From an uncultured Acetatifactor sp. (GTDB lineage Bacteria; Bacillota; Clostridia; Lachnospirales; Lachnospiraceae), in contig CAJULV010000005.1 of the NCBI GenBank assembly GCA_910587555.1, positions 1-53,016 on the forward strand: DNA of 53,016 bases, written 5' to 3'. Shown in pieces: positions 1-8,656 of this stretch. Below the pieces are notes generated by a model that made no database searches, was not told where the DNA came from, and was given only the letters and a program-made list of their open reading frames with translations. Numbering within the stretch: position 1 is the stretch's first letter; the number at the start of each line of letters is the position of its first letter. The position numbers and the translations under genes are program-made.

Positions 1-62
1 TCAGTTGGTAGAGCGATTGATTCGTAATCAATAGATCACGGGTTCGAGTCCCGTCAGAAGCT
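1..62 (+). tRNA. tRNA-Thr (anticodon CGT), 5' end cut by the window edge
   Basis: The sequence begins inside the D arm (AGTTGGTAGAGC). The anticodon stem ATTGA/TCAAT encloses a seven-base loop TTCGTAA, giving anticodon CGT, which reads the Thr codon ACG. The T arm ACGGG-TTCGAGT-CCCGT is perfect, and the 3' acceptor strand CAGAAGC is followed by T. CCA is not encoded. About 11 bases of the 5' end lie outside the window. The downstream T-rich stretch may help termination. Confidence 0.93.
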
Positions 63-275
63 TTTTATTGTGTCAGATATTTTCTGTTTTCAGAGCGTGA
101 TTCCAAAATATTTCATGTTTTCTTTTATTTTCAAGCACAGAATTAGGAAAAAAGATAGAATTCGAAACAGGGCAGGCGAATGGTATACGGCAGAGAAGGG
201 CAATGTTTTATCGTTGATGTCCCTGTTCTATGTAAGGCCGGAAAGCAGATGCTTTTTTGGCCTTTTCCGGACAGG

Positions 276-1145
276 TTAGAGCTTGAACCTGATCTTTATC
301 TGATGTTCTATGATTTGAACGGATTTGTAAAACCCGAGCGCAATGACGCACAGTATAATGATACTTGTGATTACCATATCCAGTTGGAATACCTGTGACC
401 CGTATATAATCAGGTATCCCAATCCCCGTCTTGCGGCAAGAAATTCCCCTATGATGACGCCCACCAGTGCCAGCCCGATGTTTACCTTGGCAGTACTCAG
501 CAGCGTGGGGACAGATCCCGGAAGCACCACTTTTGAGAAGGCATCCCGCCTGCTGCCGCCCAGCGTATAGATAAGCGTTATTTTTTCGGCATCTACCTGC
601 TGAAACCCTGTGTACAGGCTGATAATGGAACCGAAGACTGCCACGGATATTCCCGCTACAATGATGGTTCTGGTACCGGTGCCAAGCCATACAATAAACA
701 GGGGAGCCAGAGCCGATTTCGGCAGGCTGTTCAGAACCACCAGGTAGGGTTCCAGGATCTCTGACAGCTTGGCGGAATACCACAGCAGTGTGGAGACAAG
801 CAGGCTGAGCAGCACCACCAGGAGAAAACTGAGAAGGGTCTCAAATAGGGTTACCCCGATGTGGGACAGCAGAGAGTTGTGCTTCAGCTGTTCTGCAAAG
901 TTCTTTGCTACCCTGCCGGGACTGGAAAAGAAAAAGCTGTCGATCAATTTCAAGTCGGCGCTGATTTCCCAGATTGCCAGAAAGAGAAGGAAAAGGATGG
1001 TTCTCCAGGAAGCAATTTCATGGTGATGGCGCCGATGATTCTTCACAAATTGTTCCTGCCTGGTCAGCTCCTGTCCGCTTTGTTTTTTTCCGGAGTCCGC
1101 TTTAACGCTGTCAGCCTTTTCCTTAATTTGAAGATTTTGTTTCAT
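276..1145 (-). CDS. ABC importer permease, NitT/TauT (SsuC/TauC/ThiX-like) family
   Basis: Inner-membrane permease of 289 residues, the usual length for this family. The N-terminus is a charged, His-rich cytoplasmic tail of about 45 residues. About six hydrophobic segments follow, starting with the one near residues 47-63. The EAA-type coupling loop that docks on the ATPase is visible as LGGSRRDAF...LPGSVP around residues 195-212. Members of the family import nitrate, sulfonates, taurine or thiamine precursors; the substrate cannot be told from sequence. The start codon lies inside the end of the ATPase gene (23-bp overlap), so translation is probably coupled. No periplasmic/lipoprotein binding protein gene is next to it in the window, which is unusual for an importer. 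Confidence 0.88.
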   Translation of the reverse strand: MKQNLQIKEKADSVKADSGKKQSGQELTRQEQFVKNHRRHHHEIASWRTILFLLFLAIWEISADLKLIDSFFFSSPGRVAKNFAEQLKHNSLLSHIGVTLFETLLSFLLVVLLSLLVSTLLWYSAKLSEILEPYLVVLNSLPKSALAPLFIVWLGTGTRTIIVAGISVAVFGSIISLYTGFQQVDAEKITLIYTLGGSRRDAFSKVVLPGSVPTLLSTAKVNIGLALVGVIIGEFLAARRGLGYLIIYGSQVFQLDMVITSIIILCVIALGFYKSVQIIEHQIKIRFKL

Positions 1146-1902
1146 GTGTCAAGTCCTCCCATAGCAGATTGAAATACTGTTGAAATTCGGGGGCATTTCT
1201 GGCGGCCAGGGGTGAATCGTCTGCCAGAGTGAGTTTGACATTTACCTCGTTTTTTACCACTGCCGGACGGCCGGAAAGTACGATAATTCTGTCTGCCAGG
1301 CTGATTGCTTCCGACAGATCATGGGTGATAATCACCATGGTCTTTCCGGCAGCCCGGATCAGGCGGCAGATATCCGCGGACACGAAGAGCCTGGTCTGGT
1401 AATCTAACGCGCTGAAGGGTTCGTCAAGGAGAACCAGCTGGGGTTCCAGGGCCAGTGTGCGTATCAGGGCTGCCCGCTGTTTCATTCCCCCGGACAGTTC
1501 GCTGGGACGTTTGTCCCGAAATTTATCCAGCCCATAGTCTGTCAGAAGCCGCTCCACCGTTTCCAGATGCTCCTTTGTCATGGCATGGTTCAGTTCCAGC
1601 CCCAAAGTCACATTGCGATAGACGGTGCGCCATTCAAAAAGGTGGTCCCGTTGAAGCATATAGCCTATCCTGGGATAATGCAGTGTTCCGTCGGGATTGT
1701 TTACTACAATGGTGCCTTCCTCCGGTGACAAAAGGCCTGCGATGATGGAGAGAAGGGTTGATTTTCCGCAGCCGCTTGGACCCACGATGGCAATGAACTC
1801 CCCTTCACGTACACCGAAGGAAATGTTTTCCAGTGCTTTCGTCTCTCCGTGAAGGCTGTGATAGGAATAGCCTATATTTTTTAATTCCAGTATTTTGGGC
1901 AT
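1123..1902 (-). CDS. ABC importer ATP-binding protein, NitT/TauT (SsuB/TauB-like) family
   Basis: Cytoplasmic ATPase of 259 residues that powers the overlapping permease. Visible motifs: Walker A GPSGCGKST (41-49), Q-loop Gln84, signature LSGGMKQR (136-143), Walker B LVLLD with catalytic Glu161, and the switch His in ITHDLSEA. All key residues are intact. The frame is first of the two-gene minus-strand operon and diverges from argH; an AAGGA-type ribosome binding site sits upstream of the ATG. Substrate unknown. Assignment to this subfamily rests on the permease partner and on the overall length and motif wording. Confidence 0.9.
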   Translation of the reverse strand: MPKILELKNIGYSYHSLHGETKALENISFGVREGEFIAIVGPSGCGKSTLLSIIAGLLSPEEGTIVVNNPDGTLHYPRIGYMLQRDHLFEWRTVYRNVTLGLELNHAMTKEHLETVERLLTDYGLDKFRDKRPSELSGGMKQRAALIRTLALEPQLVLLDEPFSALDYQTRLFVSADICRLIRAAGKTMVIITHDLSEAISLADRIIVLSGRPAVVKNEVNVKLTLADDSPLAARNAPEFQQYFNLLWEDLTHETKSSN

Positions 1903-2018
1903 ACCTTTTTTCCTTGCCTTTGCTTTTTATAATAATGTATGAAAAAGACGGGGAATGGGTTCGGCTTTCACAGGAATCAAAGAACGAATATTAGATAATA
2001 TTAAATCATAATTACGTT

Positions 2019-2046
2019 TTGATTGCGCAGATTTCTTTTTTATGGT
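2019..2046 (+). promoter_or_regulatory. weak candidate promoter for argH
   Basis: TTGATT (2019-2024), a 16-bp spacer and TATGGT (2041-2046) lie about 90 bases before the argH start, in the divergent gap between the ABC importer and argH. Both boxes deviate from consensus. I found no convincing arginine-repressor operator here. Confidence 0.25.
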
Positions 2047-2133
2047 AATATCAATGGGAAAATTATTGGGAATGGGGCGGAGGGACTTTACCTTTTCGTG
2101 CCGCCATGCAACGATTTTAACAGGAGGAAGGTC

Positions 2134-3528
2134 ATGGCACAGCTATGGGGAGGGCGTTTTGTCGGAGAGACGGACAAAACAGCCTATGATTTCAATGCAT
2201 CCATTGGTTTTGATAAACGTCTCTTTCAGGAAGACATCGAGGGCAGCATCGCCCATGTGACCATGCTGGCGAGACAGGGAATTCTCACGGCCGGAGAGCG
2301 GGACGCCATCTTGGGCGGACTGGAAAAAATCAGGGAAGATATAACGGCCGGGAAACTGGAGATTGACCATACCTGTGAGGATATCCACAGTTTCGTGGAA
2401 GCGCATCTGATCGGGCTGATCGGGGATATCGGGAAAAAGCTTCACACCGGCAGGAGCCGCAATGACCAGGTGGCGCTTGATATGCGTCTCTATACAAGGA
2501 AGCGGGTGCTTGGGACGGACGCGCTGCTGAAAGAACTTCTGCGTGTACTCCTGGCTGTTATGGAGGAAAACATAGCGACTTGTATGCCGGGCTTTACCCA
2601 TCTGCAGAAGGCACAGCCCATTACGCTGGCTCACCATTACGGCGCCTATTTTGAAATGTTCAAGCGTGACAGACAGCGTATGACGGATATTTATAACAGA
2701 ATGAATTACTGTCCTCTGGGAGCGGGTGCCCTGGCAGGTACCACATATCCGCTGGACAGGGCGTACACGGCTTCCCTGCTGGGATTTGCCGGACCTACAT
2801 TGAACAGTATGGATTCCGTATCCGACAGGGACTATCTGATTGAATTTCTCTCTGCCCTGTCCACCGTCATGATGCACCTGAGCCGGTTTTGCGAGGAGAT
2901 TATTATCTGGAATTCCAACGAGTACCAGTTTGTTGAAATAGACGACGCCTATTCCACCGGAAGCAGCATTATGCCCCAGAAGAAAAATCCGGATATTGCC
3001 GAACTGGTGCGGGGCAAAACCGGGCGGGTATACGGGGCGCTGCTGGCCCTGCTCACCACCATGAAGGGCATACCGCTTGCCTACAATAAGGACATGCAGG
3101 AGGATAAGGAATTGTCCTTTGATGCCATGGATACGGCGGATAACTGCCTGGTGCTTTTTACGGGCATGCTGCGCACCATGAAATTTCGCAGGGAACGTAT
3201 GGAGTCCAGTGCCATGAAGGGCTTTACCAATGCCACCGACGCGGCGGATTATCTGGTGGGAAAAGGGGTACCTTTCCGGGACGCGCACGGAATTGTGGGC
3301 AGGCTGGTTTTATATTGCGTGGAAAAGGACACTTCCATTGAAAAGCTGTCATTAAACGAACTGCAGTCTGTAAGCGAATATTTTCAGGAGGATATCTACG
3401 ATGCGGTATCCCTGAAAACCTGTGTGGAAAAGCGTCTGACGCTTGGAGCGCCCGGGCCAGATGCCATGCGGGCGGTTATGGAAATTCACAGGGCATATCT
3501 GGCAGGGGACAGCAGGGAGTCCGGCTGA
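2134..3528 (+). CDS. argH: argininosuccinate lyase
   Basis: Cleaves argininosuccinate to arginine and fumarate, the last step of arginine synthesis; cytoplasmic homotetramer. The protein starts MAQLWGGRF and carries HTGRSRNDQVA (substrate binding) and the family signature SSIMPQKKNPD with the catalytic-loop Ser. At 464 residues it is full length. The frame is open for 37 more codons upstream, but AGGAGGA at 2122-2128 fits the ATG at 2134 and homologues begin there. No argG or other arginine genes are in the window, so it stands alone. It diverges from the ABC importer and is followed by asd after 147 bp. Confidence 0.96.
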   Translation: MAQLWGGRFVGETDKTAYDFNASIGFDKRLFQEDIEGSIAHVTMLARQGILTAGERDAILGGLEKIREDITAGKLEIDHTCEDIHSFVEAHLIGLIGDIGKKLHTGRSRNDQVALDMRLYTRKRVLGTDALLKELLRVLLAVMEENIATCMPGFTHLQKAQPITLAHHYGAYFEMFKRDRQRMTDIYNRMNYCPLGAGALAGTTYPLDRAYTASLLGFAGPTLNSMDSVSDRDYLIEFLSALSTVMMHLSRFCEEIIIWNSNEYQFVEIDDAYSTGSSIMPQKKNPDIAELVRGKTGRVYGALLALLTTMKGIPLAYNKDMQEDKELSFDAMDTADNCLVLFTGMLRTMKFRRERMESSAMKGFTNATDAADYLVGKGVPFRDAHGIVGRLVLYCVEKDTSIEKLSLNELQSVSEYFQEDIYDAVSLKTCVEKRLTLGAPGPDAMRAVMEIHRAYLAGDSRESG

Positions 3529-3675
3529 AGACAGGAGAAAATGCGGATGTCCGAAGCCGCCGGACCGGATGCCGGAAGACAACGGGGCGTGCGTCCCGCG
3601 GAATATAGAAGGAAACCCGCTTAGGGCAGAACCAAAAACGAATACCACAGGAACGAAAGCAGGAGGATAAAAGAG

Positions 3676-4761
3676 ATGAGTGAGAAATTAAAAGTTGGCA
3701 TTTTGGGCGGCACAGGCATGGTGGGGCAGAGGTTTATTGCCCTGTTGGAAAACCACCCCTGGTTTGAGGTGACTACCATTGCCGCAAGTCCCCGTTCTGC
3801 GGGTAAAACCTATGAGGAAGCCGTGGGCGGCAGGTGGAAGTTGGATACACCCATGCCGGAAGCCGTGAAAGGCATTAAAGTCATGAATGTCAACGAGGTG
3901 GAGTCCGTGGCATCCCAGGTAGATTTCGTTTTCAGTGCCGTTGATATGTCAAAAGAAGAAATAAAGAAGATCGAGGAGGACTATGCCCGGACGGAGACAC
4001 CCGTAGTCTCCAACAACAGTGCCCACAGATGGACCTCTGATGTACCCATGATGGTGCCGGAGATTAATCCGGAGCATATGGAGGTAATTGAGTCCCAGAA
4101 GAAGCGTCTCGGCACAAAGAGAGGCTTTGTGGCAGTGAAGCCCAACTGTTCCATTCAGAGTTATGCGCCGGTACTCACCGCATGGATGGAGTTTGAGCCG
4201 GAGGAAGTGGTGGCCACCACATACCAGGCTATTTCCGGCGCAGGAAAAACCTTCCAGGATTGGCCCGAGATGGCAGGAAACATCATTCCCTATATAGGCG
4301 GGGAAGAAGAAAAGAGCGAGAAGGAGCCGCTGCGCATCTGGGGCAAAGTGGAGAACGGCGCCATTGTGCCGGCGGACGGCCCGGTTATTACCTGCCAGTG
4401 TATCCGTGTTCCCGTGCTTAACGGCCATACGGCGGCTGTGTTCGTGAAATTCCGCAAAAAGCCCACCAAAGAACAGCTGATTCAGAAGCTGCGTGAATTC
4501 AGCGGGGAGCCGCAGCGCCTGCAGCTGCCCAGTGCGCCGAAGCAGTTTATCCGGTATCTGGAGGAGGAGAACCGTCCGCAGGTTTCCATGGACGTGGACT
4601 TTGAGAACGGCATGGGAATCAATGTGGGGCGCCTCCGTGAGGATACGGTATATGACTACAAATTTGTAGGACTTTCCCATAATACGGTCAGAGGAGCGGC
4701 AGGAGGCGCTGTGCTCTGCGCGGAACTGCTGAAGGCTCATGGATATATTGGTAAAAAGTAA
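3676..4761 (+). CDS. asd: aspartate-semialdehyde dehydrogenase
   Basis: NADPH-dependent reduction of aspartyl-4-phosphate to aspartate semialdehyde, the branch-point step toward lysine/diaminopimelate, threonine and methionine. The 361-residue protein has the Rossmann motif GGTGMVGQ (11-18), the active-site Cys158 in KPNCSIQ, and a conserved His in the LSHNTVRGAAGG region near the C-terminus. Its wording and length place it in the archaeal/fungal-like ASADH branch common in clostridia rather than the E. coli type. AGGAGG at 3661-3666 is well spaced to the ATG. Neighbours argH and topB are not functionally related. Confidence 0.94.
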   Translation: MSEKLKVGILGGTGMVGQRFIALLENHPWFEVTTIAASPRSAGKTYEEAVGGRWKLDTPMPEAVKGIKVMNVNEVESVASQVDFVFSAVDMSKEEIKKIEEDYARTETPVVSNNSAHRWTSDVPMMVPEINPEHMEVIESQKKRLGTKRGFVAVKPNCSIQSYAPVLTAWMEFEPEEVVATTYQAISGAGKTFQDWPEMAGNIIPYIGGEEEKSEKEPLRIWGKVENGAIVPADGPVITCQCIRVPVLNGHTAAVFVKFRKKPTKEQLIQKLREFSGEPQRLQLPSAPKQFIRYLEEENRPQVSMDVDFENGMGINVGRLREDTVYDYKFVGLSHNTVRGAAGGAVLCAELLKAHGYIGKK

Positions 4762-4800
4762 AATACCTTTCTGTATGGTAAGAAAATAAGGACGTAAAGT

Positions 4801-6933
4801 GTGGGAAAGAAATTATTTATTGCGGAAAAGCCCAGTGTGGCACGAGAATTTGCAAATGCGTTAAAAGTGAATACCACTTCCAGGGATGGCTACCTGGAAT
4901 CGGCAGATGTGATCGTCACCTGGTGCGTGGGCCATCTGGTCACCATGAGTTACCCGGACGCCTATGACGAGCGGCTTCGGAGATGGAGTTTTGACACAAT
5001 TCCCTTCCTTCCGGAAGAATATAAATATGAAGTCATTGAAAGTTCAAAAAAGCAATATACTATTGTGAGTTCATTGATGAAGCGTCCCGATGTGACCACC
5101 ATTTACGTCTGCACGGACTCAGGGAGGGAGGGAGAGTACATATACCGCCTGGTAGAACAGATGTCCGGCGTCAAGGACAAGGAACGCAGGCGCGTATGGA
5201 TCGATTCCCAGACGGAAGAGGAGATACTTCGCGGGATTCGTGAAGCCAAAGATTTAAAGGAGTACGATAACCTGAGCGATGCCGCCTATCTGCGGGCCAA
5301 GGAAGATTATCTCATGGGTATCAATTTTTCCCGTGTACTCACCCTGAAATACGGAAATGCAGTAAAGGATTACCTGAAACGTGATAAGGCTGTGATTTCC
5401 GTGGGACGGGTCATGACCTGTGTCCTTGGGATTATCGTAAACCGGGAGAGGGAGATACGTTCTTTCGTCAAAACGCCTTTCTACAGGGTTCTGGGTAGCT
5501 TTCGCCTACAGGACAGATGCTTTACCGGAGAGTGGAAGGCAGTGGAAGGTTCCGCCTGGTTTGCCTCTCCCAAGCTCTACAAGGAAAACGGTTTTAAAGA
5601 GAAAGCGGATGCGGAGAAGCTGGTAGCCCATCTGGAACAGGAGCCTGTGGGCCAGGTCATCCTGGAGAGCATTGCTCGAAAAAAGGAGAACAAGAACCCG
5701 CCTCTGCTCTACAACCTGGCAGAATTGCAGAACGACTGTTCGAAGATGTTCAAGATCAGCCCGGATGAAACCCTGCGTATCGTACAGGAGCTGTACGAGA
5801 AAAAGATGGTCACATACCCCAGAACGGACGCCAGGGTCCTGTCCACGGCAGTGGCAAAGGAAATTCATAAAAATATCGGTGGGCTTCAGGGGCATGCGCC
5901 CGTTGCTGCCTTCGCGGCGGAAATTTTGCAGAAGGGCAGCCACAAGGGGATTGCGAAGACACGATATGTCAACGATAAGCAGATTACGGATCACTATGCC
6001 ATTATTCCCACAGGCCAGGGACTAAACAATTTGAAGAGTCTGCCGCCGCTGTCTGCCAAAGTATATGAGGTGATTGTCCGCAGGTTTTTAAGTATTTTTT
6101 ATCCGCCGGCCGTATACCGGAAATATGCGCTGTGTATCCGGGTAAAGGAAGAACGGTTTTTCGCTAATTTCAAGGTACTTGCAGAGGAAGGATATCTGAA
6201 AGTAATGGCCAGGAAGGACAGTCGGGCTGCGGAAAATATTCCGGGAGAGGCAGGGGCTGCCACGCGGCAGGCGGGAGAAACAGCCGATGAAAGCGCTTCC
6301 AAAACGGGTGACAAGACCACACAGGACGGGGAAGAGACCGAAATAAAGGGGGACGATGCCTTTCTGAAGCTTCTGGACTCCCTGAAAAAAGGGACCGTGC
6401 TGGCAGTCGGTTTCTACGAGATCAAAGAGGGGGAAACCTCGCCGCCCAAGCGCTATACTTCGGGAAGTATCATCCTTACCATGGAGAATGCAGGGCAATT
6501 TATTGAAGATGATGAGCTGCGGGCTCAGATTAAGGGAAGCGGCATCGGCACCAGCGCCACCAGGGCGGAAATCCTGAAAAAACTGGTAAATATCGAATAT
6601 CTGGCCCTGAATAAGAAAACTCAGGTGCTGACGCCGACCCTGATGGGGGAAATGATTTACGATGTGGTAGGCAGTTCTATTAAAGCACTCCTGGACCCGG
6701 CCCTGACGGCCAGCTGGGAGAAAGGACTCACCCTGGTAGCGGACGGCAATATCACCTCAAAGGAATATATGGACAAGCTGAACGGTTTTGTGGGACGCAG
6801 GACCCAGTATGTGAAGCAGCTGCGCAACCAGAACGCGCTGTACGCACAGTTCCAGGCTGCTTCAGCAAACTATCAGGCTGCCGAAGCCTCCTCCGGAAGG
6901 AGACAGGCACGGCAGCGGGCAGAGGACAAATAA
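4801..6933 (+). CDS. topB: DNA topoisomerase III (type IA)
   Basis: Single-strand passage topoisomerase used in decatenation and processing of recombination intermediates; cytoplasmic/nucleoid. The 710-residue protein opens with a TOPRIM domain (KLFIAEKPSVA at 3-13; acidic cluster DSGREGEY at 106-113). It carries the nucleophilic tyrosine Tyr339 in the family motif MVTYPRTDAR, and KGSGIGTSATRAEI in the core. The C-terminus has no Cys4 zinc fingers and ends in a Gln/Ala/Arg-rich tail, as in many Firmicute TopB proteins. The start codon is GTG, with AAGGA a few bases upstream. An Ala/Glu/Thr-rich insert near residues 480-515 looks like a lineage-specific loop. Confidence 0.93.
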   Translation: MGKKLFIAEKPSVAREFANALKVNTTSRDGYLESADVIVTWCVGHLVTMSYPDAYDERLRRWSFDTIPFLPEEYKYEVIESSKKQYTIVSSLMKRPDVTTIYVCTDSGREGEYIYRLVEQMSGVKDKERRRVWIDSQTEEEILRGIREAKDLKEYDNLSDAAYLRAKEDYLMGINFSRVLTLKYGNAVKDYLKRDKAVISVGRVMTCVLGIIVNREREIRSFVKTPFYRVLGSFRLQDRCFTGEWKAVEGSAWFASPKLYKENGFKEKADAEKLVAHLEQEPVGQVILESIARKKENKNPPLLYNLAELQNDCSKMFKISPDETLRIVQELYEKKMVTYPRTDARVLSTAVAKEIHKNIGGLQGHAPVAAFAAEILQKGSHKGIAKTRYVNDKQITDHYAIIPTGQGLNNLKSLPPLSAKVYEVIVRRFLSIFYPPAVYRKYALCIRVKEERFFANFKVLAEEGYLKVMARKDSRAAENIPGEAGAATRQAGETADESASKTGDKTTQDGEETEIKGDDAFLKLLDSLKKGTVLAVGFYEIKEGETSPPKRYTSGSIILTMENAGQFIEDDELRAQIKGSGIGTSATRAEILKKLVNIEYLALNKKTQVLTPTLMGEMIYDVVGSSIKALLDPALTASWEKGLTLVADGNITSKEYMDKLNGFVGRRTQYVKQLRNQNALYAQFQAASANYQAAEASSGRRQARQRAEDK

Positions 6934-7012
6934 AGCGGGCTAAGCAGGTATTCGCGGCGGCTTTTAGCCGTTGCCTGCGGCATATATTGAGCAAGGGAGG
7001 ATTGGTTTAAAG

Positions 7013-7687
7013 TTGAACACTGAAATTACCATATCTGATTTATATGATTTAAAGGAGACAATCGCTGCCGGGCTTTTGGCGGAGCTGACCTATCCATGGG
7101 AAGCGCTTCCGAAAATCCATGATTTTATTATCAGCCTGGGAGAAAGCCTTCCGAAAGAGATCTATGAAGAAAGGGAAGCGCATATTTGGATTGCAAAGAG
7201 CGCAAAAGTGGCTCCCACGGCCTGCCTGAACGGACCGCTTATCGTGGATGAAGATGCGGAAATCCGTCACTGTGCATTTGTGAGAGGGAATGCCATTGTG
7301 GGAAAGGGAGCGGTTGTAGGCAATTCAACAGAACTGAAAAATGTAATTCTGTTTAATCAGGTGCAGGTGCCTCATTATAATTATGTGGGGGACAGCATCC
7401 TGGGATTTCGATCCCACATGGGGGCAGGATCCATCACTTCCAACGTAAAGAGCGACAAGACCCTGGTGACAGTAAAGGGAGAGGGCATCTTGGTCGAGAC
7501 AGGCCTGAAGAAGATGGGTGCCATGCTGGGAGACCATGTGGAGGTTGGCTGCAACAGCGTCCTCAATCCCGGGACCGTCATCGGCAGAAATACGAACATC
7601 TATCCCACATCCATGGTCAGAGGCGTGATACCTGCCGGAAGCATCTATAAGAAGGCCACGGAGATCATCGCCAAAAGGGAAGGATAA
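7013..7687 (+). CDS. left-handed beta-helix (hexapeptide repeat) protein, GlmU C-terminal-like
   Basis: About 224 residues. A short alpha-helical N-terminus (to about 65) is followed by repeated hexapeptides of the [LIV]-G-x4 kind from about residue 68 to 205 (for example AIVGKGAVVGNST, SILGFRSHMGAGSITSN, SVLNPGTVIGRN). The arrangement and the GAGSITSN stretch resemble the acetyltransferase half of GlmU and other sugar-nucleotide acetyltransferases, but the pyrophosphorylase half is absent. It may acetylate a sugar phosphate or be a non-enzymatic relative; function unproven. The start is uncertain. GGAGG at 6996-7000 supports the TTG at 7013, while the frame is open back to a TTG at 6971. A GC-rich inverted repeat (GCAGG...CCTGC around 6941-6977) lies in the gap after topB. 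Confidence 0.75.
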   Translation: MNTEITISDLYDLKETIAAGLLAELTYPWEALPKIHDFIISLGESLPKEIYEEREAHIWIAKSAKVAPTACLNGPLIVDEDAEIRHCAFVRGNAIVGKGAVVGNSTELKNVILFNQVQVPHYNYVGDSILGFRSHMGAGSITSNVKSDKTLVTVKGEGILVETGLKKMGAMLGDHVEVGCNSVLNPGTVIGRNTNIYPTSMVRGVIPAGSIYKKATEIIAKREG

Positions 7688-7772
7688 GAGGGATATTGGG
7701 GGCGGGAAAGATATTTTTTTACAAAAAATACTAGATTTTTTCCCGTAAGTATGAGAAAATGAAAAAAGAGCT

Positions 7773-7797
7773 TATTATATGTCAATTTTCCAATTGA
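7773..7797 (+). promoter_or_regulatory. candidate -10 box plus palindromic operator before the Fe-S scaffold gene
   Basis: TATTAT (7773-7778) is followed at once by the inverted repeat TCAATT-ttcc-AATTGA (7782-7797), which would cover the likely transcription start. No good -35 box is visible. The next 77 bases lead to a strong AAAGGAGA ribosome binding site and the ATG at 7875. A regulator binding here is an inference from symmetry only. Confidence 0.3.
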
Positions 7798-7874
7798 TAT
7801 GCAATGGAAAGTACGCATCTGCGGGCTTTTTGTTGTGATGAATAATAACTTACATAATCGAAAGGAGATTTCAC

Positions 7875-8567
7875 ATGATTTATTCAAAGGAAGTTGAAGA
7901 AATGTGCACAGTCGCTCAGGGTGTGCATCATGGCTGTGCGCCTATCCCTGAAGAAGCAAAATGGGTACAGGCGAAGAAGGTGGAAGATATTTCCGGTCTG
8001 ACACATGGTGTAGGCTGGTGTGCTCCTCAGCAGGGTGCATGTAAGCTGACACTGAACGTGAAGGAGGGCATCATCCAGGAAGCGCTGGTGGAGACCATCG
8101 GTTGCTCCGGCATGACCCATTCCGCAGCTATGGCGTCTGAGATTCTTCCCGGCCTGACTGTCATGGAAGCGCTGAATACCGACCTTGTGTGCGATGCCAT
8201 CAACACCGCCATGAGAGAGCTGTTCCTGCAGATCGTTTACGGCCGTACCCAGAGCGCATTCTCCGAGGAAGGGCTTCCCATCGGCGCAGGTCTCGAAGAT
8301 CTGGGCAAGGGCCTCAGGAGCCAGGTTGGTACCATGTACGGTACTTTGAAGAAGGGTCCCCGTTATCTGGAAATGGCGGAAGGATATGTAACCGGCATCG
8401 CCTTGGACAAGGATGACCAGATCATCGGTTATGAGTTTGTCAGCCTCGGAAAGATGACCGATTTCATCAAGAAGGGTGATGACCCCAACACTGCATATGA
8501 GAAGGCAAAGGGCCAGTACGGCCGTGTTGCGGATGCCGTGAAGGTTATCGATCCCAGAAAAGAATAA
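7875..8567 (+). CDS. IscU/NifU-like iron-sulfur scaffold-type protein paired with GGGtGRT
   Basis: A 230-residue cytoplasmic protein. The middle resembles IscU/NifU N-terminal domains: ETIGCSGMTHSAAMASEIL (73-91) corresponds to the IscU segment with a Gly-Cys and small residues before a helix. Further cysteines sit at 11, 21, 49 and 56 (GWCAPQQGAC). The second Cys position is therefore not that of canonical IscU, and no canonical ISC or SUF genes lie nearby. The gene is followed, with a 89-bp gap, by a GGGtGRT-family gene, a known but functionally undescribed pairing in clostridia. Codons are strongly biased to C-ending forms (ATC, ACC, AAC), unlike the flanking genes, so high expression is likely. 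Actual cluster assembly activity is not shown by the sequence. Confidence 0.78.
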   Translation: MIYSKEVEEMCTVAQGVHHGCAPIPEEAKWVQAKKVEDISGLTHGVGWCAPQQGACKLTLNVKEGIIQEALVETIGCSGMTHSAAMASEILPGLTVMEALNTDLVCDAINTAMRELFLQIVYGRTQSAFSEEGLPIGAGLEDLGKGLRSQVGTMYGTLKKGPRYLEMAEGYVTGIALDKDDQIIGYEFVSLGKMTDFIKKGDDPNTAYEKAKGQYGRVADAVKVIDPRKE

Positions 8568-8656
8568 AGCATGATTGCGAGGCAGCTGCATACTGCTTCC
8601 CAAACAGCAAATTCCAATTGAGAAGTTTCCAGAATATAGAAGGAGGACAGGAAGAA

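Noticed and set aside
1..275. Integrated element using the tRNA as attachment site
   Set aside because: No integrase, no duplicated tRNA 3' end and no foreign-looking genes next to it.
2143..3288. Long open frame on the minus strand inside argH
   Set aside because: Lies entirely antisense to a clear argH, with no ribosome binding site or recognisable domain; typical shadow of a GC-biased codon pattern.
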